The position numbers and the translations under genes were made by a program. A DNA stretch of 64,000 nt. Source: Rhodanobacter sp. (GTDB taxonomy: Bacteria; Pseudomonadota; Gammaproteobacteria; Xanthomonadales; Rhodanobacteraceae). Within the stretch, counting starts at the first letter, position 1. Each line of letters begins with the position of its first letter. The notes below the pieces were generated by a model. That model saw only the letters and a list, made by a program, of their open reading frames with translations, was not told the origin of the DNA and made no database searches. Shown in pieces: positions 17,136 through 25,708 of this stretch. Location: assembly GCA_004298045.1 (NCBI GenBank), contig SCRM01000005.1:62001-126000 (forward strand). The letters run 5' to 3'.

Positions 17136-18077
17136 ATGATCGAAACCGACCAGCTAACCCGCCGTTACGGCCAGCTCACCGCCGTGGATGGCTTGAGCAT
17201 TCGCGCCGAACCGGGGCAGGTGCTGGGCCTGCTGGGCCCGAACGGCGCCGGCAAGTCGACCGCGATGCGCATGATTGCCGGTTTCCTCGCACCCACCAGC
17301 GGCACCGCGCGGGTGTGCGGGCATGACGTGCAGCGCGAGCCGCTGGCGGCACGGCGCGCGCTCGGCTACCTGCCCGAAGGGGCGCCGAGCTACGGCGAGA
17401 TGACGGTGCGCGAGTTTCTGCGCTTCATCATCGGCGTGCGCAGGCTCGACGCCGAGCGCGGGCGGCATCGATTCGACGAAGTGGTCGGCTGGCTGCAACT
17501 CGAAAGCGTGCTCGAAGCCAGCATCGACACCTTGTCCAAGGGCTTGCGCCGGCGCGTGGGGCTGGCGCAGGCGATCCTGCATGACCCGCCGGTGCTGATG
17601 CTCGACGAACCGACCGACGGCCTGGACCCCAACCAGAAACACGCGGTGCGCAAGCTGATCGACGCCATGGCGCGCCAGCGCACCATCCTGGTGTCCACCC
17701 ACCTGCTGGAAGAGGTGCACGCGCTGTGCAACCGGGTGGTCATCATCGCTCACGGCAAACTGCTTGCCGACGCGACGCCGGCCGAACTCGAAGCGCGCTC
17801 GCGTTACCACGGTGCAGTGTCGTTCAGCGCTCCCGGCAGCGCCCTGGCGCAGGAGATGCTCGGACGTCTGCCGAACGTCGCCGCGATCGAAGTGGATGCG
17901 CTCGATGGCCGCGTCACGGTGTTTCCCCGACCAGGCACGCGCATTCTCGAAGACGTGGAGCAGCTGTTGCGCGAGCAGGGGCTGGAGGTGTCCGAGATCC
18001 AGCTCGAGCGCGGGCGTCTGGACGAGGTTTTCCGGCGCATCACGACCACGGGTGAAGCCGCGGAGGCGGGCGCATGA
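17136..18077 (+). CDS. ABC transporter ATP-binding protein (GldA-like)
   Basis: A 313-residue ATPase. Walker A GPNGAGKS (about 34-41), signature LSKGLRRRVGLAQ, Walker B VLMLDEPTDGLDP and the H-loop STHLLEE are all intact. The C-terminal 80 residues form the accessory domain found in GldA-type subunits. Together with the next two genes it forms the three-part GldA/GldF/GldG arrangement, first known from Bacteroidetes gliding motility but widespread in non-gliding bacteria, where its substrate is unknown. The start at 17136 opens the standard MIETDQLTRRYG domain; it overlaps the permease by 4 bp. Confidence 0.92.
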   Translation: MIETDQLTRRYGQLTAVDGLSIRAEPGQVLGLLGPNGAGKSTAMRMIAGFLAPTSGTARVCGHDVQREPLAARRALGYLPEGAPSYGEMTVREFLRFIIGVRRLDAERGRHRFDEVVGWLQLESVLEASIDTLSKGLRRRVGLAQAILHDPPVLMLDEPTDGLDPNQKHAVRKLIDAMARQRTILVSTHLLEEVHALCNRVVIIAHGKLLADATPAELEARSRYHGAVSFSAPGSALAQEMLGRLPNVAAIEVDALDGRVTVFPRPGTRILEDVEQLLREQGLEVSEIQLERGRLDEVFRRITTTGEAAEAGA

Positions 18078-18808
18078 GCGCGGTGCTTGCCGTGCTGCGG
18101 CGCGAGTTGCGCAGCTTTTTCGTGACCCCGCTGGCCTACGTGTTTTTGGTCATCTTTCTCGTGCTGGCCGGCATCCTCACGTTCTACACCGGGGATTTCT
18201 ACGAGCGCGGGCAGGCCGATCTGCAACCGTTTTTCGTGATCCACCCGTGGCTGTACCTGATCCTGGTGCCGGCGGTGACGATGCGCATGTGGGCGGAGGA
18301 AGCCAAGAGCGGCACGCTGGAATTGCTGCTCACCCTGCCGGTGACCCTGTGGCAGGCCATGCTCGGCAAGTTTTTTGCCGCGTGGCTGTTCATCGGGCTG
18401 GCGCTGGCGCTCACGTTTCCGTTGTGGCTTACCGTCAATTATCTCGGCTCACCCGACAACGGCGTGATCGTTGCCGGCTACATCGGCAGCTGGCTGATGG
18501 CCGGCAGCTTCGTCGCGATCGGCGCGTGCCTTTCCGCGCTCACCCGCAGCCAGGTCGTGGCGTTCGTGCTGACCGCCACCGTGTGCGTGCTGCTGATCCT
18601 GGTCGGTCAGCCGCAGGTGGTGGATTTCTTCTCCGGCGCATTGCCGCGACGGCTGGTGAACGCGCTGGCTTACCTCAGCATGCTGCGCCACTTCGAGGCG
18701 ATCGCGCGCGGTGTGCTCGACCTGCGCGACCTCGCGTATTTCCTGCTCAGCGCGGCAGGCTGGCTGACCACCGGCGTACTGCTGCTTGAACTCAAGCGGG
18801 TGCGCTGA
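18074..18808 (+). CDS. ABC-2 type permease (GldF-like)
   Basis: A 244-residue permease with six predicted membrane helices. The N-terminus LAVLRRELRSFFVTPLAYV and the cytosolic coupling segment EEAKSGTLELLLTLPV are typical of ABC-2/GldF permeases. The ATG at 18074 overlaps the ATPase stop by four bases (ATGA), showing translational coupling. Works with the upstream ATPase and downstream GldG-like subunit in the inner membrane. Substrate unknown. Confidence 0.92.
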   Translation: MSAVLAVLRRELRSFFVTPLAYVFLVIFLVLAGILTFYTGDFYERGQADLQPFFVIHPWLYLILVPAVTMRMWAEEAKSGTLELLLTLPVTLWQAMLGKFFAAWLFIGLALALTFPLWLTVNYLGSPDNGVIVAGYIGSWLMAGSFVAIGACLSALTRSQVVAFVLTATVCVLLILVGQPQVVDFFSGALPRRLVNALAYLSMLRHFEAIARGVLDLRDLAYFLLSAAGWLTTGVLLLELKRVR

Positions 18809-18810
18809 CG

Positions 18811-20724
18811 ATGCGCTGGAAACTGCCCGCGCTGTTCACCACGCCGCTGCACCTGACGCGGCATTTGCTGCTGAATGCGGCGCTCATGGCCGTCGCGCTG
18901 GTGTCGGTGTCGCTCATCGTCTCCAGCGGCCACTGGCTGCGCGCGCGGCGGGTGGATCTGACCACTGATCACCTGTACACGCTGAGCCCCGGCACGCGGG
19001 CGATCGTCGAACATCTGCAACGCCCGCTGCGGCTCACGCTGTATTTTTCCGAACACGCCACGCGCGATCTGCCCAAGCTGCACAGCTACGAGCAGCGCGT
19101 GCGCGACATGCTGCAGGAGATGACCGCGCGCGCGCACGGGCGCATCCATTTCAACCTGATCGATCCGGTGCCGTATTCCGACGACGAAGCCAGCGCGGAG
19201 GGTGCCGGACTGATCTCGGCCGGCGGCGGCACCAACGGCGAGCGGGTGTTTTTCGGCCTTGTCGGCAGTGTGCTCGAAGCCGGGCAGGAGGAGGCCGACG
19301 AGACGACGGTACCGGAGCGGTCGCTGTCGATCGCGTTTTTCGACCCCGCGCGCGAGGCGTTTCTCGAATACGACGTCGCCAAGCTGATCTACGAGTTGAA
19401 CCAGGCCACGAAGCCGCCGATCGGCGTCATCAGCTCGCTGCCGGTCGAGGGCAACCCGGCGTTGGGGCAGCCGCCGTGGATGGTGATGCAGCAGCTGGCG
19501 CAGCAATTTGACGTGCGTACGCTCGACCCTGCCGGGCTCAAAGCCATCGGCGCGGATATCCACGTGCTGCTGCTGATCCAGCCGCGAAACCTGCCCGACG
19601 ATGCACTGTACGCGATCGACCAGTACGTGCTGCGCGGCGGCCATCTCGTGGTGTTCGTCGATCCGGACGCCGAAATGGCGGATATCGACGAGGCCCCGGC
19701 CGGCGCCTCGTCCGCGCCGCCGGCGACCACCGCCAGCTCCGATTTGCCGCGCCTGTTCAAGGCATGGGGTGTGCGTTACGACCCGCAACGCGTGGTGCTC
19801 GACCCCTCGCATGCGCTGACCATCGAGCTTGGCGGCGCCAGCGTGAGTCACCCCGCGATGCTGTGGCTGGACAGCTCGTTGCTCAATCGTGCCGACCCGG
19901 TGACGGCCAGCCTGCAGCGCATCGATCTCTCCACTGCCGGTCATTTTGATCTGGCGCCGGATGCCACCCTGCGGCTCATTCCGCTGATGCAGAGCAGCAC
20001 CGATGCCGAGGCGGTGCCGGTGGCGCGGGTGCAGCAGGTGAACGACAACCCCTCGCTGCTGCTGCAGGGTTACCGCGCCGACAACACGCGCTACGTGTTT
20101 GCGGCACGCTTGCGCGGCCGCTTTGCCAGCGCGTTTCCCGAACGTGCCAAGGCTCCGGGTCATCTGGCGCATTCGGCAGGCGGTGGCGAGGTCGTGCTGG
20201 TGGCCGATACCGACCTGCTCAGCGACCGCCTGTGGCTGGAGCCGCAAACCGTGCTGGGGCAAAGCATGATGCGGCCGTTCGCCAACAACGGCGGCCTGGT
20301 CAGCAATCTCGTCGACAACCTCAGCGGCTCCTCCGCGCTGCTCTCGATCCGCGGCCGGATCGGCTCGCAGCGACCGTTCACCCGCGTGCAGGCCTTGCGC
20401 AACGTCGCCGACCAGAAATTCCTGCAGAAGGAGCAGGAGCTGGAAGGCGAGCTGGCGGAAACCCGGCAGCGCTTGGCCGAGCTGCAATCCGCCAAGGACG
20501 GCAGCCACGCGGGCCGCGAGCAGCGGCAGGAGGTGGAGCAATTCCGCCAGCGCCAGCTCGCCATCAACAAGGAACTGCGCGACGTGCAGCACCAGCTCAA
20601 CGCCGAGATCGACGCGCTCGGCCTGCGCCTCAAGGTGATCAACATCGTGGTGATGCCGGCCCTGGTCGCGCTGATCGGCCTGTTGCTCGGCTGGCGTCGC
20701 ACGCGGCGCAATCGGCGGCGCTGA
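18811..20724 (+). CDS. GldG family auxiliary ABC subunit (DUF4350/PF09822-like)
   Basis: 637 residues. One N-terminal helix (about 23-40) is followed by a large periplasmic region beginning RVDLTTDHLYTLSPGTRAI, the hallmark of GldG and related intraflagellar-transport-like domains. A coiled coil rich in Glu/Gln lies near 540-600, and a C-terminal helix (about 607-630) ends in a basic tail (RRTRRNRRR). It starts 2 bp after the permease stop. In many proteobacteria a DUF4340 gene follows; here a CtaG gene follows instead. Probable role: extracytoplasmic part of the GldAF-like transporter. Confidence 0.88.
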   Translation: MRWKLPALFTTPLHLTRHLLLNAALMAVALVSVSLIVSSGHWLRARRVDLTTDHLYTLSPGTRAIVEHLQRPLRLTLYFSEHATRDLPKLHSYEQRVRDMLQEMTARAHGRIHFNLIDPVPYSDDEASAEGAGLISAGGGTNGERVFFGLVGSVLEAGQEEADETTVPERSLSIAFFDPAREAFLEYDVAKLIYELNQATKPPIGVISSLPVEGNPALGQPPWMVMQQLAQQFDVRTLDPAGLKAIGADIHVLLLIQPRNLPDDALYAIDQYVLRGGHLVVFVDPDAEMADIDEAPAGASSAPPATTASSDLPRLFKAWGVRYDPQRVVLDPSHALTIELGGASVSHPAMLWLDSSLLNRADPVTASLQRIDLSTAGHFDLAPDATLRLIPLMQSSTDAEAVPVARVQQVNDNPSLLLQGYRADNTRYVFAARLRGRFASAFPERAKAPGHLAHSAGGGEVVLVADTDLLSDRLWLEPQTVLGQSMMRPFANNGGLVSNLVDNLSGSSALLSIRGRIGSQRPFTRVQALRNVADQKFLQKEQELEGELAETRQRLAELQSAKDGSHAGREQRQEVEQFRQRQLAINKELRDVQHQLNAEIDALGLRLKVINIVVMPALVALIGLLLGWRRTRRNRRR

Positions 20725-20740
20725 AGCATCGGCGGCGGCA

Positions 20741-21658
20741 ATGCGCCGCTGGGGTGCCGGCGGTGTTGCCGTTATGCTGGCCGGGTTTGCTGCGATGTCG
20801 GGTGTGATGGCAATACTGCTGAAATGGCTGGTGCCGTGGGAGTTTTCGTGGGTGTTTCTCGCGAGCTTCTTCGTTGCCTGTGCGTTGTACTGGCGCGGCA
20901 GCCGCCGGCTGCACGTGCCGCGTGCGCGCCGGCTCGCGTTCTGGGCCGGCATGGCGATCATCTGGCTGAGTCTGCAGACGTATCTGGATTTCTACGCCGA
21001 GCACGAGTTTTTCGTGCATCGCCTGCAGCAACTCGTGCTGCACCATCTCGTCCCGCTCATCATCTGCGCCTCGTTTCCGGCCAGTGTGCTGCGCGCCGGC
21101 TTGCCGCGCCGCTGGCGCGTGCGCCGGTTCGCCGGGCTGCGTCGTTCACGGCTGTGGCGCGCAACCAGCGGGGTGCTGTTCCAGCCGCTGTTCGCCTCGG
21201 CGATGTTCGTGTTTTTCGTGCTGATCTGGCTGGTGCCGTCGATGCAGACGCTGGCCATGCTGGATTGGCGCGTGTACCGCTTCATGAACTGGACGATGCT
21301 GCTTTCCGGGTTCGCCTACTGGTCGCTGATCCTCGACCACCGCCCGCATCCGCCGGGGCGCATGGCGGCCGGCCTGCGCGTGCTGTCGCCCGGCATCACC
21401 ATGGCGCCGCAGATCCTTGCCGGCGCAATCGTCGCGTTTTCGCGCACCGACCTGTACCCGATCTTCGAAATCTGCGGCCGTGCGTTCACCTTCAACGTGC
21501 TGACCGGGCAGATGGTCGGCGGGCTGATCACCTGGGTGCCGGCGGCGCTGCTCGAATCGGTGGGCGCGCTGTTCGCGCTGCGCCAGTGGATGCGGCTGTC
21601 GCGCAACGGGCGCATCCCCGGCAAGCGCTGGGGCAAGGCGCTGCCGCGCCGCGCCTGA
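20741..21658 (+). CDS. ctaG: CtaG-type (caa3) cytochrome c oxidase assembly protein
   Basis: A 305-residue polytopic membrane protein of the PF09678 family (CtaG of caa3 oxidases, unrelated to Cox11). It has about seven helices and conserved histidines in HEFFVHRLQQLVLHHLVPL and in LDHRPHPPGR, likely copper or haem-proximal ligands. It is implicated in assembly of the copper centre of cytochrome oxidase. It lies 16 bp after the GldG-like gene and is convergent with PCu(A)C and Sco, giving a coherent copper-delivery cluster. Internal ATGs at codons 12, 19 and 23 are alternative starts; the first helix starts near codon 8. Confidence 0.85.
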   Translation: MRRWGAGGVAVMLAGFAAMSGVMAILLKWLVPWEFSWVFLASFFVACALYWRGSRRLHVPRARRLAFWAGMAIIWLSLQTYLDFYAEHEFFVHRLQQLVLHHLVPLIICASFPASVLRAGLPRRWRVRRFAGLRRSRLWRATSGVLFQPLFASAMFVFFVLIWLVPSMQTLAMLDWRVYRFMNWTMLLSGFAYWSLILDHRPHPPGRMAAGLRVLSPGITMAPQILAGAIVAFSRTDLYPIFEICGRAFTFNVLTGQMVGGLITWVPAALLESVGALFALRQWMRLSRNGRIPGKRWGKALPRRA

Positions 21659-21661
21659 GCG

Positions 21662-22108
21662 TCAGTCGTGGGGGCCGAGCGCGCCCGCCGGACGCGCGGC
21701 GAAGTCCACCGGCAACGCGCTGCCGTCGGCAAAGGTGAGCGTGATGCGTACCGTGGCGCCGGGCGCCACCGGCGTTTTCGCGTGCATCAGCATCAGGTGG
21801 TAGCCGCCCGGCGCCAGCATCTGGCTACCGTGCGCGGGGATGACCAGCTTCTCCACCATGCGCATGCGGTTCATGCCGCCGGCGCGCGAGCTTTCGTGCA
21901 GCATCGCCATGCCGTAGCTGGGTGAGCTGGCACCGACCAGTGTGGCGGGCTGGGTGCTGGGGTTCTGCAAAGTGACGTAGCCGCCGGCGGGCAGGTCGCC
22001 CGGCAGCACGCGAATCCATGCGGCGCTGGCGCGAATGTTGGCGGCCTCGCTGGCGCATGTCGCAGTTGCGGCGAGGCTGAGCAATAACGCGGCGAGCATG
22101 CGGGTCAT
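21662..22108 (-). CDS. Periplasmic copper chaperone PCu(A)C
   Basis: 148 residues with a signal peptide (MTRMLAALLLSLAATATC). The copper-binding pattern H-X10-M-X21-H-X-M is complete: His71, Met82, His104 and Met106. PCu(A)C carries Cu(I) to the CuA site of cytochrome oxidase, often together with Sco. It overlaps the upstream sco gene by 4 bp and converges with ctaG. Length is normal. Confidence 0.93.
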   Translation of the reverse strand: MTRMLAALLLSLAATATCASEAANIRASAAWIRVLPGDLPAGGYVTLQNPSTQPATLVGASSPSYGMAMLHESSRAGGMNRMRMVEKLVIPAHGSQMLAPGGYHLMLMHAKTPVAPGATVRITLTFADGSALPVDFAARPAGALGPHD

Positions 22109-22719
22109 GTGGCCACCTTTTCGTTGAGCAGCAGATCAAGATCGTGCACCAGATCGGCCTGCGGTGTGCCCGGCGTGGAGAGCACGCGCGGATGGCCCTT
22201 GCGATCGAATACGTAGATGCCGGAGCTGTGGCTTACTTCGTAATTGCCGTGGCCATCGCCCGGCTCGCGCGAAAACGCCGAGCGGTAGCGTTTGCTCAGC
22301 GCCTCGATCGCGGCCGGCGTGCCGGTGAGTCCCACGGCGCGCTGGTCGAACGCATTGACATAGGCGTGCAGCACGCTCGGCGTGTCGCGCGTCGGGTCGA
22401 CGGTGACGAACAGGATGCGCGCACCATCGGCTTCCGCCCCCAGCTTGTTCAGCGCGGCGTGGATATGCGCCAGCGTCAGCGGGCACACGTCGGGGCAGTG
22501 GGTGTAGCCGAAATACAGCAACACCACGTTGCCGCGGTAATCGGCGGCGGTCACCGCCTTGCCCTGATCATTGGTCAGCTGGAACTTGAGGTCGGGCATG
22601 TGCCCGGTGATGTTGGTGAGCTTGAACGCCGGGCCGCCGCGCGAGCAGCTTCCCAACAGCAAGCCCGTGCCAACCAGCAGAGCGACCAGCGCGGCACGCA
22701 GCAATCCAGACGGCTTCAT
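22105..22719 (-). CDS. SCO1/SenC family copper chaperone lipoprotein
   Basis: A 204-residue thioredoxin-fold protein. The lipobox LLGSC gives lipid-anchored Cys25; the copper-binding CxxxC is Cys75/Cys79 in THCPDVCP, and the third ligand His is in VSHSSGIYVF. It delivers copper to, and keeps reduced, the CuA cysteines of cytochrome oxidase subunit II. The start MKPSGLLRA at 22719 has GAGG 7 bases upstream and opens the signal peptide; the much longer in-frame extension is low-complexity. It overlaps the PCu(A)C gene, so the two are co-translated. Confidence 0.93.
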   Translation of the reverse strand: MKPSGLLRAALVALLVGTGLLLGSCSRGGPAFKLTNITGHMPDLKFQLTNDQGKAVTAADYRGNVVLLYFGYTHCPDVCPLTLAHIHAALNKLGAEADGARILFVTVDPTRDTPSVLHAYVNAFDQRAVGLTGTPAAIEALSKRYRSAFSREPGDGHGNYEVSHSSGIYVFDRKGHPRVLSTPGTPQADLVHDLDLLLNEKVAT

Positions 22720-22786
22720 CGGCAAACCTCGAGACGACATGCCGCACAGCATACGGCACGCGCCGCGCAACGTTCGGGTGGCCGCG

Positions 22787-22867
22787 TCATGGCTTGCGGC
22801 GGCGTGGCTGGTAGGCGGTGCCGGCGAGCACGGCAATGACGATGAGGACGACGATGATTGCGGACAT
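22787..22867 (-). CDS. 26-residue single-span membrane micropeptide
   Basis: An ATG preceded by AAGGAG at a 6-base spacing opens a 26-codon frame: MSAIIVVLIVIAV, then LAGTAY, ending in the basic cluster RRRKP and TGA. About 17 consecutive hydrophobic residues form one transmembrane helix, and the positive tail would stay in the cytosol. Strong ribosome site, membrane helix and clean stop together support a real gene. It sits 67 bp upstream of the sco start on the same strand. Function unknown; its position between the copper-chaperone genes and the DUF4177-like pair does not decide which unit it belongs to. Confidence 0.6.
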   Translation of the reverse strand: MSAIIVVLIVIAVLAGTAYQPRRRKP

Positions 22868-22914
22868 GGGTTGCTCCTTGCGACCAACAGGTTGAAGCGT
22901 TCGGCGTACGCGGT

Positions 22915-23106
22915 TCAGCGCGGCCGCTTGAGGTACGGCGTGGTCGGCATCGGGTCGTCCGGGGTGATCGCGTTGACCAGCTCCCAGCCCTGCGCGCCTT
23001 CGCGGTTAAGGATGGCGGTGAGCTCGGCGTCCTGCGGCGTGTTGCTCAGCTTGAGCATCCCCCCGCGCCGCACGGTCAGCACCTGGTATTCCCATTGCGG
23101 GCTCAT
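22915..23106 (-). CDS. DUF4177-like small protein
   Basis: A 63-residue protein starting [12 protein letters not shown], with [13 protein letters not shown]; the WEYxVL...LNxxGxxGWELV pattern is the DUF4177 signature (a short alpha-beta fold of unknown function). Its ATG overlaps the stop of the RHH gene by four bases, so the two are coupled. In related genomes this pair follows an SPFH gene; here that gene is broken. The C-terminus (TTPYLKRPR) is basic. Confidence 0.7.
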   Translation of the reverse strand: MSPQWEYQVLTVRRGGMLKLSNTPQDAELTAILNREGAQGWELVNAITPDDPMPTTPYLKRPR

Positions 23107-23294
23107 GATTCGGTTTCGTCGTCGATGGGTTTGGACTTGCCGGGCTTCAGCCGCCCGGCCTTGCGCAGGGCGTCGCGCAGCACGTACTCGATCTGTGCGT
23201 TGACGCTGCGCAGGTCGTCGTCGGCCCAGCGCTGCATGGCAGCGAGCACGGCGGCGCTGATGCGCAGCGGGTAGGCTTTTTTCCCGCCTGCCAC
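23103..23294 (-). CDS. Arc-like ribbon-helix-helix protein
   Basis: A 63-residue protein reading [20 protein letters not shown], then [16 protein letters not shown], which fits the Arc/MetJ ribbon-helix-helix pattern (strand PLRIS, helix, and a turn before [12 protein letters not shown]). It could be a DNA-binding autoregulator, or an antitoxin-like protein without a partner toxin. It overlaps the DUF4177-like gene by 4 bp and lies immediately downstream of the SPFH pseudogene. The twin GATATC sites at 24064-24080 upstream of that pseudogene are a possible operator (inference). Confidence 0.7.
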   Translation of the reverse strand: MAGGKKAYPLRISAAVLAAMQRWADDDLRSVNAQIEYVLRDALRKAGRLKPGKSKPIDDETES

Positions 23295-23301
23295 GGCGCA
23301 C

Positions 23302-24033
23302 TCAGTACAGCGACCCGGTGCTCAGACCGGCTGGCTGCCACGTTCGCCGCACAGCACGACGCGCCGGCCTGCTGGCGCTGCAGCATAGCTTGGGTGATTT
23401 CCTGCGCGTAGGCGAGATGGCTGATGCGTGCTGCGGTCACTTCCACGCCGGCCTTGCCGAGGCGCTCCTGGATCTGGTCGCGCAGGTGCGCGGTGATCTC
23501 CTCGCCGTGGCTGCGCAGTGCCGGCTGGCCGTCGGCATGCGCGTCGTAGGGGTAGCTTTGCGCCATCTGGCGCAGCGCCGATTTGCTCTGGATGTGCACG
23601 AAGTTCTCGTAGTCGTCCACGCAGAACACGGCTTCCGCGCTGTCCACCACCTGCCAGACGACGATCGCGGCAATCTCGATCGGGTTGCCGTTGAGATCGT
23701 TCACCTTGAGCTTGCCGCTCTCGAAGTTGCGCACGCGCAGCGAGAGCTTCCGCTTCGTGCACAGCGGGTTGGTCCAGCGCAGCCCTTCCTCGCGCACGCT
23801 GCCGGCGTACTTGCCGAAGAGCTGCAGCACGCGCGCTTCGTTCGGCGCGACCTGAAAAAACCGCCGGCAAGGATGGCGACGAGCACGACCAGGCCGATGC
23901 CGACGCCCGCGCCGGTGGTGGTCTCGACCTGTCCGACGGCAGCAAAGAGCTGCCAGCCGGCAAAGACCAGCAACAGCAGGGCGAGCCCGACCATGGGAAT
24001 GCCGGCAAGCGAAAAGCCCTTGTGTTCGTGCCT
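23302..24033 (-). pseudogene. Decayed SPFH/Band-7 domain membrane protein gene
   Basis: Three reading frames together spell an SPFH-family protein. First comes HKGFSLAGIPMVGLALLLLV (helix), then a frame change. Next is QVAPNEARVLQLFGKYAGSV through HLAYAQEITQAMLQRQQAGA, then another frame change. Last are VVLCGERGSQPV and, one base out of frame, LSTGSLY plus stop. Four lesions are visible: the expected ATG reads AGG at 24031-24033 (behind a good GAGGA site); a T-run (A6 at 23865-23870 on the plus strand) is one base short; a block before VVLCGERG is missing compared with my recollection of intact homologues; and there is a 1-bp shift near the end. Several independent lesions argue against a single sequencing error. 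Confidence 0.75.
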
Positions 24034-24063
24034 GGCTGGTCCTCGTTGGATGTGCGACAGGTA

Positions 24064-24080
24064 GATATCAAATGGATATC
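24064..24080. promoter_or_regulatory. Twin GATATC sites one helical turn apart
   Basis: GATATC at 24064-24069 and again at 24075-24080, 11 bp apart, in the divergent gap between the SPFH pseudogene and the FMN-binding protein gene. Two palindromic hexamers on one DNA face is a typical operator design for dimeric regulators such as RHH proteins. No experimental basis. Confidence 0.4.
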
Positions 24081-24184
24081 ACATGCAAGCACCGAAGCCC
24101 CTGTGGGGCGGCGGCCGCAGCGGTTCATTTCCGCGCGCCCAGCGCATACCCTTGGGCGAGTTCCGCATCGAGAGGAGGCGCCCC

Positions 24185-25702
24185 ATGCAGACCACGGGTT
24201 TTTCCCACTGGTTGATCGTGCTGGTGGAAACGTTCACGGCATTGTTCGTGTTGTTGCTGCTGCTTGCCGTGGTGGTGCTGGCAACCGTGTGGGTGGTGGA
24301 CCGCAACCAGACCGGCAACGCGGTGTTGCGCAACTTTCCCTTGATCGGTCACTTCCGTTACTGGTTCCTGCATTTGGGCGAGTTTTTCCGCCAGTACCTG
24401 TATTCGAACGACCGCGAGGAGCTGCCGTTCAACCGTGCGCAGCGGGTGTGGGTTTATCGCGCGGCAAAGGATGCCGACAACACCCGCGCCTTTGGTTCCA
24501 CCCGCGACCTGCGCACCGAGGGCATGCCGTTCTTCGTCAATGCCGCGTTTCCTTCGCTGGGCAACACGCACGTGGAACCCAAACCCGTGCGCCTCGGGCC
24601 GTACGCACGCGAGCCGTACGACCACGCCGCGTTCTTCAACATTTCGGCGATGAGCTTTGGCGCGCTTTCCGCGCCTGCGGTGCGCGCGCTGTCGATCGGC
24701 GCAGCCAAGGCCGGCATCTGGATGGACACCGGCGAGGGCGGGCTGGCGCCGTATCACCTCGAAGGCGGCTGCGACATCATTTTCGAGATCGGCACCGCGA
24801 AATACGGCGTGCGCACGCCGGACGGCAAGCTGGACGACGAGAAGCTCAAGGCAGTGTGTGCGCACCCGCAGGTGAAAATGGTGTCGGTCAAGCTGGGGCA
24901 GGGCGCCAAGCCGGGCATGGGCGGCCTCCTGCCGGGGGCCAAGGTGACGCCGGAAATTGCCGCGATCCGCGGCATTCCGGCGGGGCAGGATTCGCAGAGC
25001 CCGAACCGCCACCTGGATATTGCCAACGAGCGCGAGCTGCTGGATTTCATCCACCACGTGCGCGAGCTGACCGGCAAGCCGACCGGCTTCAAGGCGGTGT
25101 TCGGCAGCATGGGCATGATCGAGACCCTGTGCGACGAAGTGCAGGCGCGCGGCATCGAGAGCGCCCCGGATTTCATCATCGTCGATGGCTCCGAAGGCGG
25201 CACCGGCGCGGCGCCGCAGACGCTGATGGAAGGCGTTGGCCTGCCGCTGCACGAGGCCTTGCCGATGCTGGTCAACACGCTAATCGAGCGCGGCCTGCGT
25301 GAGCGCATCAAGGTGATCTGCTCGGGCAAGTGCATCACTGCCTACGACGTGGCGTGGGCGCTGTCGATGGGCGCGGATTTCGTCAACTCGGCGCGCGGTT
25401 TCATGCTGTCGCTCGGCTGCATCCAGGCCCTGCAATGCAACAAGAACACCTGCCCGACCGGCATCACCACGCAAAACCCGAAGCTGCAGCGCGGGCTGGT
25501 GGTGAGCGACAAATGCGAGAAGGTGGCGCACTACGCCAAGAACGTGATGCACGAGGTGGGCATCATTGCGCACAGCTGTGGCGTGGACGACCCGCGCCAG
25601 CTTGACCGCACGCATTGCCGCGTGATGGGCGACGACGGCATTTCAGTGCCGCTGGGAAAGCTGTTTCCGTACCCGGCCGGCTACCGGCCAACGCATGCCT
25701 GA
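24185..25702 (+). CDS. FMN-binding glutamate synthase family membrane protein
   Basis: 505 residues. One N-terminal helix (about 10-35, LIVLVETFTALFVLLLLL) anchors it; the rest is the GltB-like FMN/TIM-barrel domain with NISAMSFGALS, MDTGEGGLAPYH, the KxGQGAKPGMGG segment, the IIVDGSEGGTGAAP phosphate-binding loop and the cysteine segment CNKNTCPTGITTQ (iron-sulfur ligands). It lacks the glutaminase domain of true glutamate synthase, so its substrate is unknown. ATG at 24185 has AGGAGG 7 bases upstream; the earlier ATG at 24083 overlaps the regulatory gap and is rejected. Confidence 0.9.
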   Translation: MQTTGFSHWLIVLVETFTALFVLLLLLAVVVLATVWVVDRNQTGNAVLRNFPLIGHFRYWFLHLGEFFRQYLYSNDREELPFNRAQRVWVYRAAKDADNTRAFGSTRDLRTEGMPFFVNAAFPSLGNTHVEPKPVRLGPYAREPYDHAAFFNISAMSFGALSAPAVRALSIGAAKAGIWMDTGEGGLAPYHLEGGCDIIFEIGTAKYGVRTPDGKLDDEKLKAVCAHPQVKMVSVKLGQGAKPGMGGLLPGAKVTPEIAAIRGIPAGQDSQSPNRHLDIANERELLDFIHHVRELTGKPTGFKAVFGSMGMIETLCDEVQARGIESAPDFIIVDGSEGGTGAAPQTLMEGVGLPLHEALPMLVNTLIERGLRERIKVICSGKCITAYDVAWALSMGADFVNSARGFMLSLGCIQALQCNKNTCPTGITTQNPKLQRGLVVSDKCEKVAHYAKNVMHEVGIIAHSCGVDDPRQLDRTHCRVMGDDGISVPLGKLFPYPAGYRPTHA

Positions 25703-25708
25703 TGGCCT

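Noticed and set aside
23860-23875. Programmed -1 frameshift at T_TTT_TTC in the SPFH gene
   Set aside because: The heptamer is a real slippery type and would restore the SPFH frame, but the same gene also has a lost start codon, a deletion and a further shift, so decay explains it better.
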